A stretch of DNA of 55,983 nucleotides from Candidatus Woesearchaeota archaeon. GTDB taxonomy: Archaea > Nanobdellota > Nanobdellia > Woesearchaeales > GW2011-AR4. Under the pieces are notes generated by a model. It was not told where the DNA came from, did no database searches, and was given only the letters and a program-made list of their open reading frames with translations. Position numbers and translations under genes: made by a program. Positions within the stretch are counted from its first letter, which is position 1; each line of letters starts with the position of its first letter. The stretch is from contig JACPIE010000025.1 of the NCBI GenBank assembly GCA_016188245.1, forward strand, positions 1 through 55,983, given 5' to 3'. This document shows positions 47,567 through 55,983 of this stretch, in pieces.

Positions 47567-49912
47567 TCAGATTTGACCTTTTTCTTCCATATCTTTCTTT
47601 AGTATGTCTATCATTTCCTTTTTAGTTTTTATGCCCTTGAGCTTTTCATCCAAAGGCTTGTCTGTCAATGAAAGCCAGTCGCTAACATCGTTCTTCTGCT
47701 CATTGACATGCTGCTTAAATACCTTGTCATCCATTGCTTCAAGCGCGTCTAACAATTCATTTTTCTTGCTGACTACAATCCCATTTTGAAATTTAAGGAT
47801 TTTTTCTTCTTTTCCAAAGCTGGCCGCTTTGCCGCCGGCCTTTTGCCCTTCTTCAAACTTCTTTCTTGCTTGTTTTGCCCTTTCGAGCTCTTCCCTCAGC
47901 TCAGACTCTGTTACAAGCTTTAGCGCCCTCTTTGCAGGCTGCTTGCCAAGCTTGTCCCAATTTGATTTTATTCTGGGGGTTAAGCCCTCTAAGTAAATGT
48001 TTACCATATTGAAGCTGCCTGACTTTACTTTGTCAAGTGCCATCTTTAACTCTAGCTTCAGGTCAAAAACATCAATGCCTTCCTTTTCCAGCTGCTCTAG
48101 TTGATAGTCCAAGTCATCTATTACCTCATTGTATTTGTTATAATCATCAAGCTCCTCGTCACTCAGCCTTGCGTGCTCATGCAACAAAGGTCTAAAGGCT
48201 ACGAAATAAGGGTTGCCTTTGTTGTATGATGCATTCTCCATCATGCCTGTGCCTGTCGCTGATTTAAGCAAAGACTGAAGCATGTAAGCCCCGTACTTGT
48301 TCTTGATTCTATCCAAATCGCCTTGGTCGCGTGTCCTCATCTGGATTTCTGTGTTTATGTTGGCTTTTGTTTCTCCTACAAAATCAGTCAGTACTTGGCT
48401 TATCAAAATCAAGCCAACGCCCCATTTTCTGAATTCCCTTGCAGCCCTTTCTATCTGGATGAACCCCTCTCCTGAGCCGCCGAATTTAGGCAACAGCCTG
48501 TGAACCTCATCAAATATTATCATTAATTTTAATTGCGGGCTTTCAGGTAAATTGGCATGGAATACCTGTCTTACAGTGTTTGCTACAAGTATGTCTATGT
48601 CTTCAGGGTCTAGCTTGCTTACAGAAAATACATTTATTTCGCCTGGCTTTATGAACTTTTTTATGTCAATAATCTCCCTAGCATTTAAAATCTGCCTTAC
48701 GTTGCCGTTAAAGGCTTTTGCATCTGCCTTTTTCATCCCAAATTTTGGGTATAATCCGAACATCCTTTTATCTGTGTTCTTTCTCAGGAAGCCTGTCCAC
48801 TGGGCAGTTGGGTCAAACACAATCACAGCTGCGCCTTTTGATAATGCCTCCTCCACAAGAACTTCGGCAGATACAGTTTTTCCGCCTCCTGTAGAGCCTG
48901 CAACTAAGGTGTGGGTCTGCAATTGGTCTAAGTCAAAATACGCTTTTTTGTTGGTTTCGGCAATCATTCCAGTGTAGGCTGACCTTGGGCCCGGCTTTGG
49001 AAGAGCATTGTAGTCAATCTTGGCAACATATCTCTTCGCCTTAGCCTTTTTCTTTCTGTAAACAAAAAATGCAGCAACCCCGATTAATAAGAATATGCTG
49101 CTAAACAGCACCCATCTTAGCGGAAGAATCCCAAGCACTTCATAATCAAGAATTGGCTCAACAACTCTAAAGCGTTTGCTTGCTGAAGATGTCAAGCCAA
49201 GATACTCCGCCTTTACATTAATCACATACTCACCCGGCCTTATGAAATCCGGCATATGAAACTCTTTAACTATTGAGGTGGTAGTAGCTAATTCAACATT
49301 GTCCGTTTCGGTAAAAAAAGATTTCTCAAATTTATAAGTTGATTGGTCTTCCTCTATTTTGTCAATGCTGGAATGGATAGCAACCGGATAAGTTTTGTCT
49401 GTTAAAAGATTTTGCAACCCTATCCTGTATTTTAGGATGTCCCCTATTTTTGCCCTTTCAGTTATTGGCTCTACTTCAATTAATAAAGCTTCTACAGGTA
49501 TTGCACTTATATCAGTTACAGTGACATTTATTGGCACTTTGTCTTCTATATTTCCAGATATGATAAAAAAACCAAGTAAGGTTGTTATATTTTCTCCGAA
49601 AACGGTAAGCTTTATCCGCTCATCCAAACCAGGCTCTATTGAGGCGCTGCTTTTCTCCAAAGCAGTAAATCTTGCCACATCGCCTTCAACTGCAAATCTT
49701 AATGACAATGGAGTATTGCCATTATTTGTAATCTTAATTGGAATATCAACAAAATTGCCTAACTTTACTTTTTTATTTATTTGCTCAGGCTCGATTTTTA
49801 TGCTGGTTTGCGCATATGAGTCAATAGAATTAATCAAAAAAATTAGGATAGTTATGGCTATAAAAAAATGAACTAGCCAGTTATGTGTCACCTCTTTTTT
49901 CATGTCCATCAT
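47567..49912 (-). CDS. Membrane-tethered HerA/VirD4-like ATPase
   Basis: This 781-residue protein has a signal or anchor segment (about 13-30), two outside Ig-like domains (about 36-135 and 145-250, with NNGNTPLSLRF and IRPGEYVINVKAEYLG), a membrane helix (267-285), then a HerA/FtsK-like ATPase with Walker A GSTGGGKT (339-346), FDPTAQW, Walker B LMIIFDEVH (463-471) and ISQVLTDF. A C-terminal helical region follows. Its ATPase is inside, its sensor-like part outside. The gene is on the same strand as the surface protein upstream. Function may be substrate or DNA/protein translocation, inferred. Confidence 0.85.
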   Translation of the reverse strand: MMDMKKEVTHNWLVHFFIAITILIFLINSIDSYAQTSIKIEPEQINKKVKLGNFVDIPIKITNNGNTPLSLRFAVEGDVARFTALEKSSASIEPGLDERIKLTVFGENITTLLGFFIISGNIEDKVPINVTVTDISAIPVEALLIEVEPITERAKIGDILKYRIGLQNLLTDKTYPVAIHSSIDKIEEDQSTYKFEKSFFTETDNVELATTTSIVKEFHMPDFIRPGEYVINVKAEYLGLTSSASKRFRVVEPILDYEVLGILPLRWVLFSSIFLLIGVAAFFVYRKKKAKAKRYVAKIDYNALPKPGPRSAYTGMIAETNKKAYFDLDQLQTHTLVAGSTGGGKTVSAEVLVEEALSKGAAVIVFDPTAQWTGFLRKNTDKRMFGLYPKFGMKKADAKAFNGNVRQILNAREIIDIKKFIKPGEINVFSVSKLDPEDIDILVANTVRQVFHANLPESPQLKLMIIFDEVHRLLPKFGGSGEGFIQIERAAREFRKWGVGLILISQVLTDFVGETKANINTEIQMRTRDQGDLDRIKNKYGAYMLQSLLKSATGTGMMENASYNKGNPYFVAFRPLLHEHARLSDEELDDYNKYNEVIDDLDYQLEQLEKEGIDVFDLKLELKMALDKVKSGSFNMVNIYLEGLTPRIKSNWDKLGKQPAKRALKLVTESELREELERAKQARKKFEEGQKAGGKAASFGKEEKILKFQNGIVVSKKNELLDALEAMDDKVFKQHVNEQKNDVSDWLSLTDKPLDEKLKGIKTKKEMIDILKKDMEEKGQI

Positions 49913-49929
49913 TGAATTTTGAGTGAAAT

Positions 49930-52900
49930 TTACCTTAAGTTAATTGCATTGTGCAATTCCATGCATCTCTTTGCAATCTCAGCTTTGTACATTTTTGGGA
50001 TTATCTTGTAAAGAGGCTGTATTTGCGCATATATTTGGTAAGCCCCGCTTTTGTCATTTAATTTCACGAGCTCGTCAGCTTTTTCAGACAATTGATTTAT
50101 ATAAAGCAGATTAATCTTATTTATAAGCTCAACAACAGAATTTTTAACAAGCTCTTTTTTTCTTTTATCTAGGATATTGAACTTTGAATTTACTTCTTTA
50201 TATTTTGAAGACGCATTTTCATAATCGCCATTGCCTATATCTTTCAATGCCGAACCAATCAATTTTTTAATTTCGCCAATTTCTTTGCCAGTGAATAATT
50301 GGGCAAATTTTTCACTTTCTCCAAATTGATAATACAGGAAGACCATAAACAGCACGATTATTGCAATAAACTCCACAGTTAATCTTACATCCAGCGTTTT
50401 GACAAAATCCGAAGAAAATTCATTCAAAGAAACGAAGCCTGTTATTAAGCTGCTGTCTGATTTTGATTTTCTGAGGTTGCTGTTCAGCAATATTGATTTT
50501 GTTTTTTCAGTTTCAGTGACACTCAGCTTTTTGTTTACATAATAAGAGTACTCTTTTATTTTAGCCACATCTATTTTAACAACAGGATCATTATCTATAA
50601 TCTCATAGTCAAACAGCAGTTCAATTTCACTAATATTTTTTGCAATCTCCTTTGGTACAACCTCAAAAAAAACCATGCCATCCAAATTTTTTTGAGCGTT
50701 AACAGTTTTTTGTACAAGAGTTATGGTGTTTTTTCTTCCTGATATATAATCAACATTTACAATCTTGGCTTTGGTTGTCACTGTTATAAGTGACTGCAGT
50801 TTGTGATTTTCATTTGCTAGATTGCTGATTTCTTTTTTGCTGAACTTGAGATTGGTCGAATTAATCAGATACTGCAATGCCTTGTTTATGTCCTCTTTAT
50901 TTGGATATTTTACAAATTCGTTCTTGTCAACAACTTCTATTGTTTTTGGAGTTGTGTCTTTAATATACCCTATTCTGTCCAGTATTTTTTGCGTCTCCTG
51001 CTGCAGTTCTGTATCATTCAGTCTTCTCCATTTCAGGCTATGCAAGTCTCTGTTGGCTCTTTGCACTGCAATCTTTGACTTTTCGAGGTTTTTTTGAAGC
51101 TGCATTGCTTCTGCAGATTCTTTCTCGTCTGCCTTTAAGCCTTCTAAACCTGATAAAACTGAATCAATTTCTGAGTTTAAGCCTTCAGCAATTTTATCCT
51201 GCTCGTTCAAGTCAACTGACAGCTCATTCTCAACTATGGAACTGTCAACTGTGAAAGTAAAGGAATTGCTGGCATTTGAATTGCCGTTTTTGTCAATACA
51301 TTCTATTTTCCATTGGTATGTTCCATTCCTCAAGTTTGTGACAGCGAATAAATATTCAATGTCACTTTGAACCTCAGCATTTGTGCTTTCAATTTTCCAT
51401 AAGCTTGAGTTTAGATTTGTAAATAGTGTGCAAGCCATACTTGAACGGTCAATCGCTTTATACTTAATCACAACAGAATTATTTGAAATGCCTGCCTTGT
51501 CTTCAGGACTTAAGATTTGGATGAGCGGTGCTTGGCTATCTTCCTGTGCAAGCAGGACTTCAAAAATCGAATTGTCATTTATTTCTGTTTCATTTGAAAA
51601 AGTCATATAACCGGACTTTCTAACAACTAGATTGTAATCATCTGGATTTTTTATGAAAATAACCTTGCCGTAGCTGTCAGTGTATTTTGATTCATCGTCA
51701 AATTCCACTTCTGCGCTCTCAATCAGGCTTGCTGTTGAATTGTCCTTTACTACAATTGTGATATTATACAGCTTTCTTGCAGTTATTATTTCTACATCTG
51801 TCTGGTTCCATTTTGAGTCGCTGACTGTTAGGTTTGCAACAAATGTTCCGTTAGATGGATAAGTGTAAGAAGGTGATGCATCTGTGCTGTCAATTGTTCC
51901 GTCATTTTGGAAGTCCCATTTATATGAGATTGCACCTGAATTTCCTGTTACAGTGGCGCTGAATGAAACAGCATTGCTTTCGTCAATCGTGGTTGCATTT
52001 GCATTGATAACCACGCTTATTGGATTGCTTGACGGCGCGAGAACTTCAAATGTGGCATTTTTATACTCGCTAATGCTCAAATAGGACATCACGGCATTTA
52101 TTGTATAATTTCCCGCATTGCTTGTGTTCTGTATTATTCTTGTCTCTGCAACTGGAGCGCCTGCAAATACAGGGACGAAAACGTATCTATAAGCAACTGC
52201 GTTTTCACGCGACACAGTCACGTTAACAGTGGAGTTGGACCTTGCAATAACAGTCAGGTAAGCATTGTCAGTCAGGTTGTATGAGCTTTTGTCAGTGCTG
52301 ACGCTGAAAGCAATGCAGGCAGTGCAACTCCCTCCACAATCTATTCCAGTTTCATCTCCATTTTGAGCAGCGTCAGAACAGGAACGGGGATAGGTAAGCG
52401 TAAAATTAAATCCCAGTTTGGTTGCGGCATTGTTTTGATGCATGTCAGACGCATTTATTGTTACATTGTTTGTCCCATTAACAGGGGTAAGGTTTACTAT
52501 TCTTGATTTGCTTGCCCCCAAGTCAATTGGCTGAGAAAAATTTGCGTCGTTTATTCTATATGTTATGTTGGCATATTCATTAGAGCTTATGTTTATGGAC
52601 AACAATAAACCTGTGCCGGAGAATGCGCTGTTGTTTGTTATATTTAATGTAATGTAGGGTGCTGCTGTGTCATTAACCATGAATGACTGGTTTGCTATTG
52701 CGCTGTTGCCAATTAAGTCTTTAATGTATATTGATAAGGTGTGAAGGCCATTTGAGATTACATTGTAAGGCAGTGTTCCGCTTAGAAGAGCAGTGAATGA
52801 CGTCCCGTTCCCCAGATTTACAAATGATTGGCTATCAAGCGAATAATTTGCGCTTACAGTTTCATTTATAGTGAAATTCAAATAGACATTCTCGCCGCTT

Positions 52901-54051
52901 TGAAGAACGCTAGAGTTATCTGGATTGTTGAGGGTTAGATTTGCAATGGCATTGTCCAGCGCTATTATGATTGAGGAAAAATGAGGGACAAAGATTTTGA
53001 CGGTTTTGTCATTGCCAAGATAGCATTCTTTGCCTTCGAAACCATGCAGACATTCCTGCACAACCTTGCATGACAAAATTTTGTCATCAGGGCAATAGAG
53101 CACGCTGTTAAATGGCTCACTCATGGTTAATTCCACAATGCCATAGTAGCTTTCATTATCAAGAAAACTGTTTATGCCTTGAATAGACACCAATGCCTTA
53201 GGGCTTATGCCCATTTCTTCTAACGAGCTGGTAAGTTCATGGTCTTCAGTTTTAATTTCCATGCTGCCGCTGTTCTCCCAGTTGGCGCTCAATGCATTGA
53301 AGTTATTTATTGAAACGATAACAGCAGACAAATTAAGTATTAAGCTGATGCTTTTATTAGGAGTTATTTCACTCAATTCTTTGCCGCTGCTGTCCTTTAG
53401 CTTTATGCTCTTGACACCGCTGTTTTTGCTTTTTATCTTTTCAATGTTCTGCCTTGCCTCTTCAATGTCCAGATTTCTTGTGCCAATATAGTCTCTGAAT
53501 ATGGCTGACAGGCTTTTCCATTCTGAGTAATGGATTTCTGAGTAAGGATGCTCTGCGCTTAGGCTATAGTCAGCATGAATAAGCTGCGCACTCACTATAT
53601 TATTTTCCGATGCCCCGTGCATTCCGTATGCCAAGTAAAATGTTTCATTCCAATTATTTCTGGATGGTGCAATGCCTATCAGTATGCAGCAGTTTCCGCT
53701 TCCGTAGCATAATGTTGTTACTAGGTTATTCTCTAATGAATATACTTCCCATCTTGTGCACAGCTTGCTTTTGTCAGAATCCAAAACAGATTTTGTGCCG
53801 GCAATGCTGAAATCCACAACTCCTCTTAAATTTTCCAAGCCGTCATTATTGCTGTCGTAATTACTGTTTTCACCGTAAAAAAGCTCAATGCCAAATACTT
53901 TATTTTGTTTTGGTTTAAAATTCTCATCATTATTTTGGATGGCATCAGCAGCCCCAATAAATTTCGACAATAAAAGAGTGGATACTAGCATTATAACTGC
54001 TAAGTAAGATAATGTCTTTCCTTTCTTGTCTTTGAAAAATTTGCTAATCAT
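49930..54051 (-). CDS. Giant surface protein with PKD-like domain and cytoplasmic TPR-like tail
   Basis: This 1373-residue protein has an N-terminal membrane or signal segment (about 13-36), a Ca-binding-like DSNNDG loop, a Cys-rich domain (CTRWEVYSLENNLVTTLCYGSGNCC), several Ig-like and PKD-like domains (YKWDFQNDGTIDSTDASPSYTYPSNGTFVANLTVSD is a PKD), a CSDAAQNGDETGIDCGGSCTAC motif, and a long coiled region. A second membrane helix (about 1222-1245) is followed by a cytoplasmic TPR-like helical domain of about 130 residues. Exposed parts are rich in N-x-S/T glycosylation sites. The N-terminal domain aligns with the partial protein at 55163. Confidence 0.85.
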   Translation of the reverse strand: MISKFFKDKKGKTLSYLAVIMLVSTLLLSKFIGAADAIQNNDENFKPKQNKVFGIELFYGENSNYDSNNDGLENLRGVVDFSIAGTKSVLDSDKSKLCTRWEVYSLENNLVTTLCYGSGNCCILIGIAPSRNNWNETFYLAYGMHGASENNIVSAQLIHADYSLSAEHPYSEIHYSEWKSLSAIFRDYIGTRNLDIEEARQNIEKIKSKNSGVKSIKLKDSSGKELSEITPNKSISLILNLSAVIVSINNFNALSANWENSGSMEIKTEDHELTSSLEEMGISPKALVSIQGINSFLDNESYYGIVELTMSEPFNSVLYCPDDKILSCKVVQECLHGFEGKECYLGNDKTVKIFVPHFSSIIIALDNAIANLTLNNPDNSSVLQSGENVYLNFTINETVSANYSLDSQSFVNLGNGTSFTALLSGTLPYNVISNGLHTLSIYIKDLIGNSAIANQSFMVNDTAAPYITLNITNNSAFSGTGLLLSINISSNEYANITYRINDANFSQPIDLGASKSRIVNLTPVNGTNNVTINASDMHQNNAATKLGFNFTLTYPRSCSDAAQNGDETGIDCGGSCTACIAFSVSTDKSSYNLTDNAYLTVIARSNSTVNVTVSRENAVAYRYVFVPVFAGAPVAETRIIQNTSNAGNYTINAVMSYLSISEYKNATFEVLAPSSNPISVVINANATTIDESNAVSFSATVTGNSGAISYKWDFQNDGTIDSTDASPSYTYPSNGTFVANLTVSDSKWNQTDVEIITARKLYNITIVVKDNSTASLIESAEVEFDDESKYTDSYGKVIFIKNPDDYNLVVRKSGYMTFSNETEINDNSIFEVLLAQEDSQAPLIQILSPEDKAGISNNSVVIKYKAIDRSSMACTLFTNLNSSLWKIESTNAEVQSDIEYLFAVTNLRNGTYQWKIECIDKNGNSNASNSFTFTVDSSIVENELSVDLNEQDKIAEGLNSEIDSVLSGLEGLKADEKESAEAMQLQKNLEKSKIAVQRANRDLHSLKWRRLNDTELQQETQKILDRIGYIKDTTPKTIEVVDKNEFVKYPNKEDINKALQYLINSTNLKFSKKEISNLANENHKLQSLITVTTKAKIVNVDYISGRKNTITLVQKTVNAQKNLDGMVFFEVVPKEIAKNISEIELLFDYEIIDNDPVVKIDVAKIKEYSYYVNKKLSVTETEKTKSILLNSNLRKSKSDSSLITGFVSLNEFSSDFVKTLDVRLTVEFIAIIVLFMVFLYYQFGESEKFAQLFTGKEIGEIKKLIGSALKDIGNGDYENASSKYKEVNSKFNILDKRKKELVKNSVVELINKINLLYINQLSEKADELVKLNDKSGAYQIYAQIQPLYKIIPKMYKAEIAKRCMELHNAINLR

Positions 54052-54331
54052 TTACAAAGCCCTCTTGCTTCAATTGTGTTTTTATCTTCTCAAGCTCATT
54101 TGCTACTTGCTGCTGCAGTTTTTTCACGCTCTTTCGTTTTATTTCCTTCTCAATTTCTTCTCTCAATTTTTTCAATTCAAACAGCTCGGGCGCAGCATGG
54201 CGCAGCCATTTCTGCCTGACAATGCTCCTGACTTCTTCGCTAAGGTCAAGAAAGTGATGTGATTGTGCAAGCTCCTTCAGCTCTGCAACAAGCGCTTTCG
54301 GCATCCTTATGCTTACCATCACATCATTCAT
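54044..54331 (-). CDS. Ribbon-helix-helix protein with coiled coil
   Basis: This 95-residue protein begins MNDVMVSIRMPKALVAELKELAQ, an RHH DNA-binding domain, followed by RSIVRQKWLRH and a long basic/acidic coiled coil. I use the ATG at 54331 (a GTG at 54340 is possible). It overlaps the surface-protein start by 8 bases and the upstream RHH gene's end by 8 bases. It is probably the autoregulator of the surface operon. Confidence 0.75.
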   Translation of the reverse strand: MNDVMVSIRMPKALVAELKELAQSHHFLDLSEEVRSIVRQKWLRHAAPELFELKKLREEIEKEIKRKSVKKLQQQVANELEKIKTQLKQEGFVND

Positions 54332-54485
54332 AGCTTGCACCCTTGCTTTTTGCCTGATTGACGTATTCTCTGCAGAATTCCCTTATGGCTTCAGACCTGC
54401 TCTTGTAGATGCCTTTACCCACCAATGAATCAAGCCATTTAACTATCTCAGAAGGCAATCTTACATTTAAGATTTCTATATCCAT
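54324..54485 (-). CDS. Small ribbon-helix-helix protein
   Basis: This 53-residue protein starts at ATG 54485 and reads DIEILNVRLPSEIVKWLDSLVGKGIYKSRSEAIREFCREYV, a complete RHH. Its last codons overlap the next RHH gene. It is the first gene of the operon; TATA-like TATAATATAAATT lies at about 54512-54524. The two RHH proteins could form a heterodimer. Confidence 0.75.
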   Translation of the reverse strand: MDIEILNVRLPSEIVKWLDSLVGKGIYKSRSEAIREFCREYVNQAKSKGASYE

Positions 54486-54760
54486 TGTATGTTTTGTGTA
54501 ATTTATGTGTATTATAATATAAATTAGTATACTACTATATAAATATTTCTATTTAATATACTAAAGATAGACTTTAGACAATCAGTTTACTCTTATTAAT
54601 AAGTTATATGTAATTTATATGTAAGTTATAAGTAAGCTATTTTTAAAGTTAGAAATACTCAACAAAGTTTATAAGGGAGTCAAATATTTTCTCACTAAAA
54701 TGAGATTTTTAAAACAACAATATTTTTAAACAAAGTAGGAATATTATTTTTGTTTTATTT

Positions 54761-55023
54761 GCGGAGGTGCCGGAGCGGCCAAACGGGATAGAAGCGTTTG
54801 CTGTCCAAGCTTAGGCGAGGCATTGTTGGTGTGAAGAGTTTTCATCAAGAAAACAATGACTTGAAGACACCTATTGGCTTAGTGCCTACGCAGGTTCGAA
54901 CCCAACCTTTTCTTTTAAAAAAGAAAAGCTTGACCAAAAGAAAATGCGCCGCAGGCGCGGTGGGCAAACCCACGGTCAAAATTGCTTCGAGTGAGAAGGT
55001 TGGCGAATGTCCTGTCCTCCGCA
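54761..55023 (+). tRNA. tRNA-Ser(TGA)-like gene interrupted by three insertions
   Basis: A class II tRNA can be assembled from separated pieces: acceptor GCGGAGG (54761-54767) with CCTCCGC (55016-55022); D stem CCG/CGG (54770-54772/54784-54786); anticodon stem GGTGT (54828-54832) with ACACC (54867-54871); anticodon loop CTTGAAG (54860-54866) with TGA; variable arm GGC-TTAGT-GCC (54876-54886); T stem GCAGG (54890-54894) with CCTGT (55011-55015) and T loop starting TTCGA. Extra segments of about 40, 27 and 109 nt lie at 54788-54827, 54833-54859 and 54900-55008. Exact splice points are uncertain; the discriminator is A, whereas archaeal tRNA-Ser usually has G. Confidence 0.7.
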
Positions 55024-55162
55024 TTTTTATTACTAATTAATAGTTACACAACAAAATTCGCTGTTCTAGTCTTTCCACATTAAATATATTTCTGCATGGG
55101 CATAAGTTAGAGAAATTAGAAATCTTTATAAATTGGTATACTAAAGTATATTTAAGTATACC

Positions 55163-55983
55163 ATGAAGGACATTACAACAATTAAGCTTAAGAAAAGTAC
55201 AGTTGAACTTCTTAATAAATTTAAAGTTCATCCTAGGCAGCCGTACGAAGAGATTGTTTTTGAATTGGCTGATAAAAAGCTGAAAGAAAAGAAAAAATTT
55301 GATAAGAAAGGAAATGTTAATTTTGGAATTTTTATGTCGTTTATTATTATAACCTCAATATTTTCAGGATTATTGCTATGGAAATATACAAGCATTTTTG
55401 GATTTGTAATAAAAACTCAAATTGAAAATTATGAAGATGTTTTAAATCTTGAAATAAATGCAAATACCACTTATGATTGGATTCCTCAAAATCAAGGCTT
55501 GCTAAAAAGCATTAAGTTAAGCGGCAATATAAAGGAGAATTCAACTGCTAAAGTATGGCTTGAAAAAGATGACAAAAGATATTTGATTTTTGACAGTACT
55601 TTGTTAAATTTCAAAGACAAGTATTTTGGAGATATCATAGGTTTTGTTGTAAAAGACGAAAAGGGTGAAGAGAAAGATAAAGACGATAAAAATAAAGAAG
55701 ATAAAAATAAAGATGAAGACGATGAGGAGATAAATGAAACACAACAAAATATAACAAAAATAATAGAAATAAATCTTGAATATAATAAAGACAGCTTGTT
55801 TGATGAAGACAATGATGGAGCAGAAAGCGTAAATGGGGTTGTGGATTTAAATGTTGAGGGAAGCAATTTCAACTGGGCTGTTGATGAGTCAAAGCTTTGC
55901 ACAAAATGGGAAACTTACTCTTTAGATGAGGACAAAGCAACGACAATTTGCTATGGAAATGAGCAATGCTGCAACTTTTTAGG
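55163..55983 (+). CDS. RHH-like/TM/surface fusion protein (truncated by window end)
   Basis: The frame opens at ATG 55163 and runs off the window (273 codons). Residues 1-45 (TTIKLKKSTVELLNKFKV..., then PYEEIVFELADKKL) look like a CopG-type ribbon-helix-helix in the cytoplasm; a membrane helix follows at about 58-75; then comes an outside region with a highly acidic Lys/Asp stretch and a domain with DEDNDGAE, SKLCTKWETYSLDEDKATTICYGNEQCC. The latter aligns closely with the N-terminal domain of the 1373-residue protein. TATA-like AATTGGTATACTAAAGTATA lies just upstream. Confidence 0.75.
   Translation, partial: MKDITTIKLKKSTVELLNKFKVHPRQPYEEIVFELADKKLKEKKKFDKKGNVNFGIFMSFIIITSIFSGLLLWKYTSIFGFVIKTQIENYEDVLNLEINANTTYDWIPQNQGLLKSIKLSGNIKENSTAKVWLEKDDKRYLIFDSTLLNFKDKYFGDIIGFVVKDEKGEEKDKDDKNKEDKNKDEDDEEINETQQNITKIIEINLEYNKDSLFDEDNDGAESVNGVVDLNVEGSNFNWAVDESKLCTKWETYSLDEDKATTICYGNEQCCNFL

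Noticed and set aside
54798..55040. 80-codon plus-strand frame
   Set aside because: It falls within the interrupted tRNA-Ser-like gene and has no ribosome site or promoter of its own.

Overview
The window reads as a low-GC archaeal chromosome, most likely a DPANN-type lineage (Woesearchaeota/Pacearchaeota-like). The archaeal calls are RNA polymerase subunit L, a fibrillarin-Nop5 operon, an archaeal-type UMP kinase, a PAC2 proteasome-assembly-like protein, a DHH/RecJ-type phosphoesterase, a XerA-like recombinase, KaiC-like single-domain ATPases, leaderless genes behind BRE/TATA promoters, and a tRNA broken by apparent introns. The phylum is an inference from gene style. No rRNA or CRISPR array is visible.

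Layout. (1) 0.2-5.7 kb: ordinary small genes and two lipoproteins. (2) 5.7-13.1 kb: an accessory array of single genes and toxin-antitoxin pairs (two RelBE-like, HicBA, a DnaJ-domain protein, orphans). Most units are enclosed by a perfect inverted repeat of 14-16 bp whose sequence differs from unit to unit. Between them lie recurrent boxes of the form GTTCGYMTAATGC and four gene-free palindromes of constant architecture. A XerA-like tyrosine recombinase follows at 13.2 kb. The whole resembles an integron-style cassette array, although the chemistry is unproven. Solitary units of similar style recur near 20.0, 33.1, 38.4 and 44.3 kb. (3) 14-21.6 kb: core genes (methyltransferase, rpoL, uppS, DHH phosphoesterase), then a VapBC-wHTH operon. 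(4) 21.7-32.7 kb: minus-strand genes for an extracytoplasmic thiol/metal system, with two CcdA-like transporters, a TlpA-like lipoprotein, a CuA-type cupredoxin lipoprotein, a triple-thioredoxin protein, paired H-x-H secreted proteins and a C-terminal LPSMVGGC tail on two proteins. A third CcdA-like gene with a fourth H-x-H protein lies at 34.5-36.0 kb, and a VIT1/CCC1-like carrier at 31.9 kb. (5) 36-44 kb: flpA-nop5, cutA, a PIN toxin pair, an ABC1/UbiB-like kinase, pyrH and a paired SMR/EamA-like transporter. (6) 45-54.5 kb: one minus-strand block running from two ribbon-helix-helix proteins through a 1373-residue surface protein and a membrane-tethered HerA-like ATPase to three KaiC-like ATPases. 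(7) 54.8-56 kb: a tRNA-Ser-like gene with three apparent insertions and the start of a second surface protein whose cytoplasmic N-terminus looks like a ribbon-helix-helix domain.

The genes most likely to act together are the redox/metal block (electron supply by CcdA to surface thioredoxins, with copper or another metal handled by CuA and H-x-H proteins) and the surface block (envelope protein, tethered ATPase and KaiC partners, probably under RHH control). The accessory units carry their own strong promoters. Four of them share an inverted repeat exactly 13 bp upstream of the TATA box, which suggests a common regulator.
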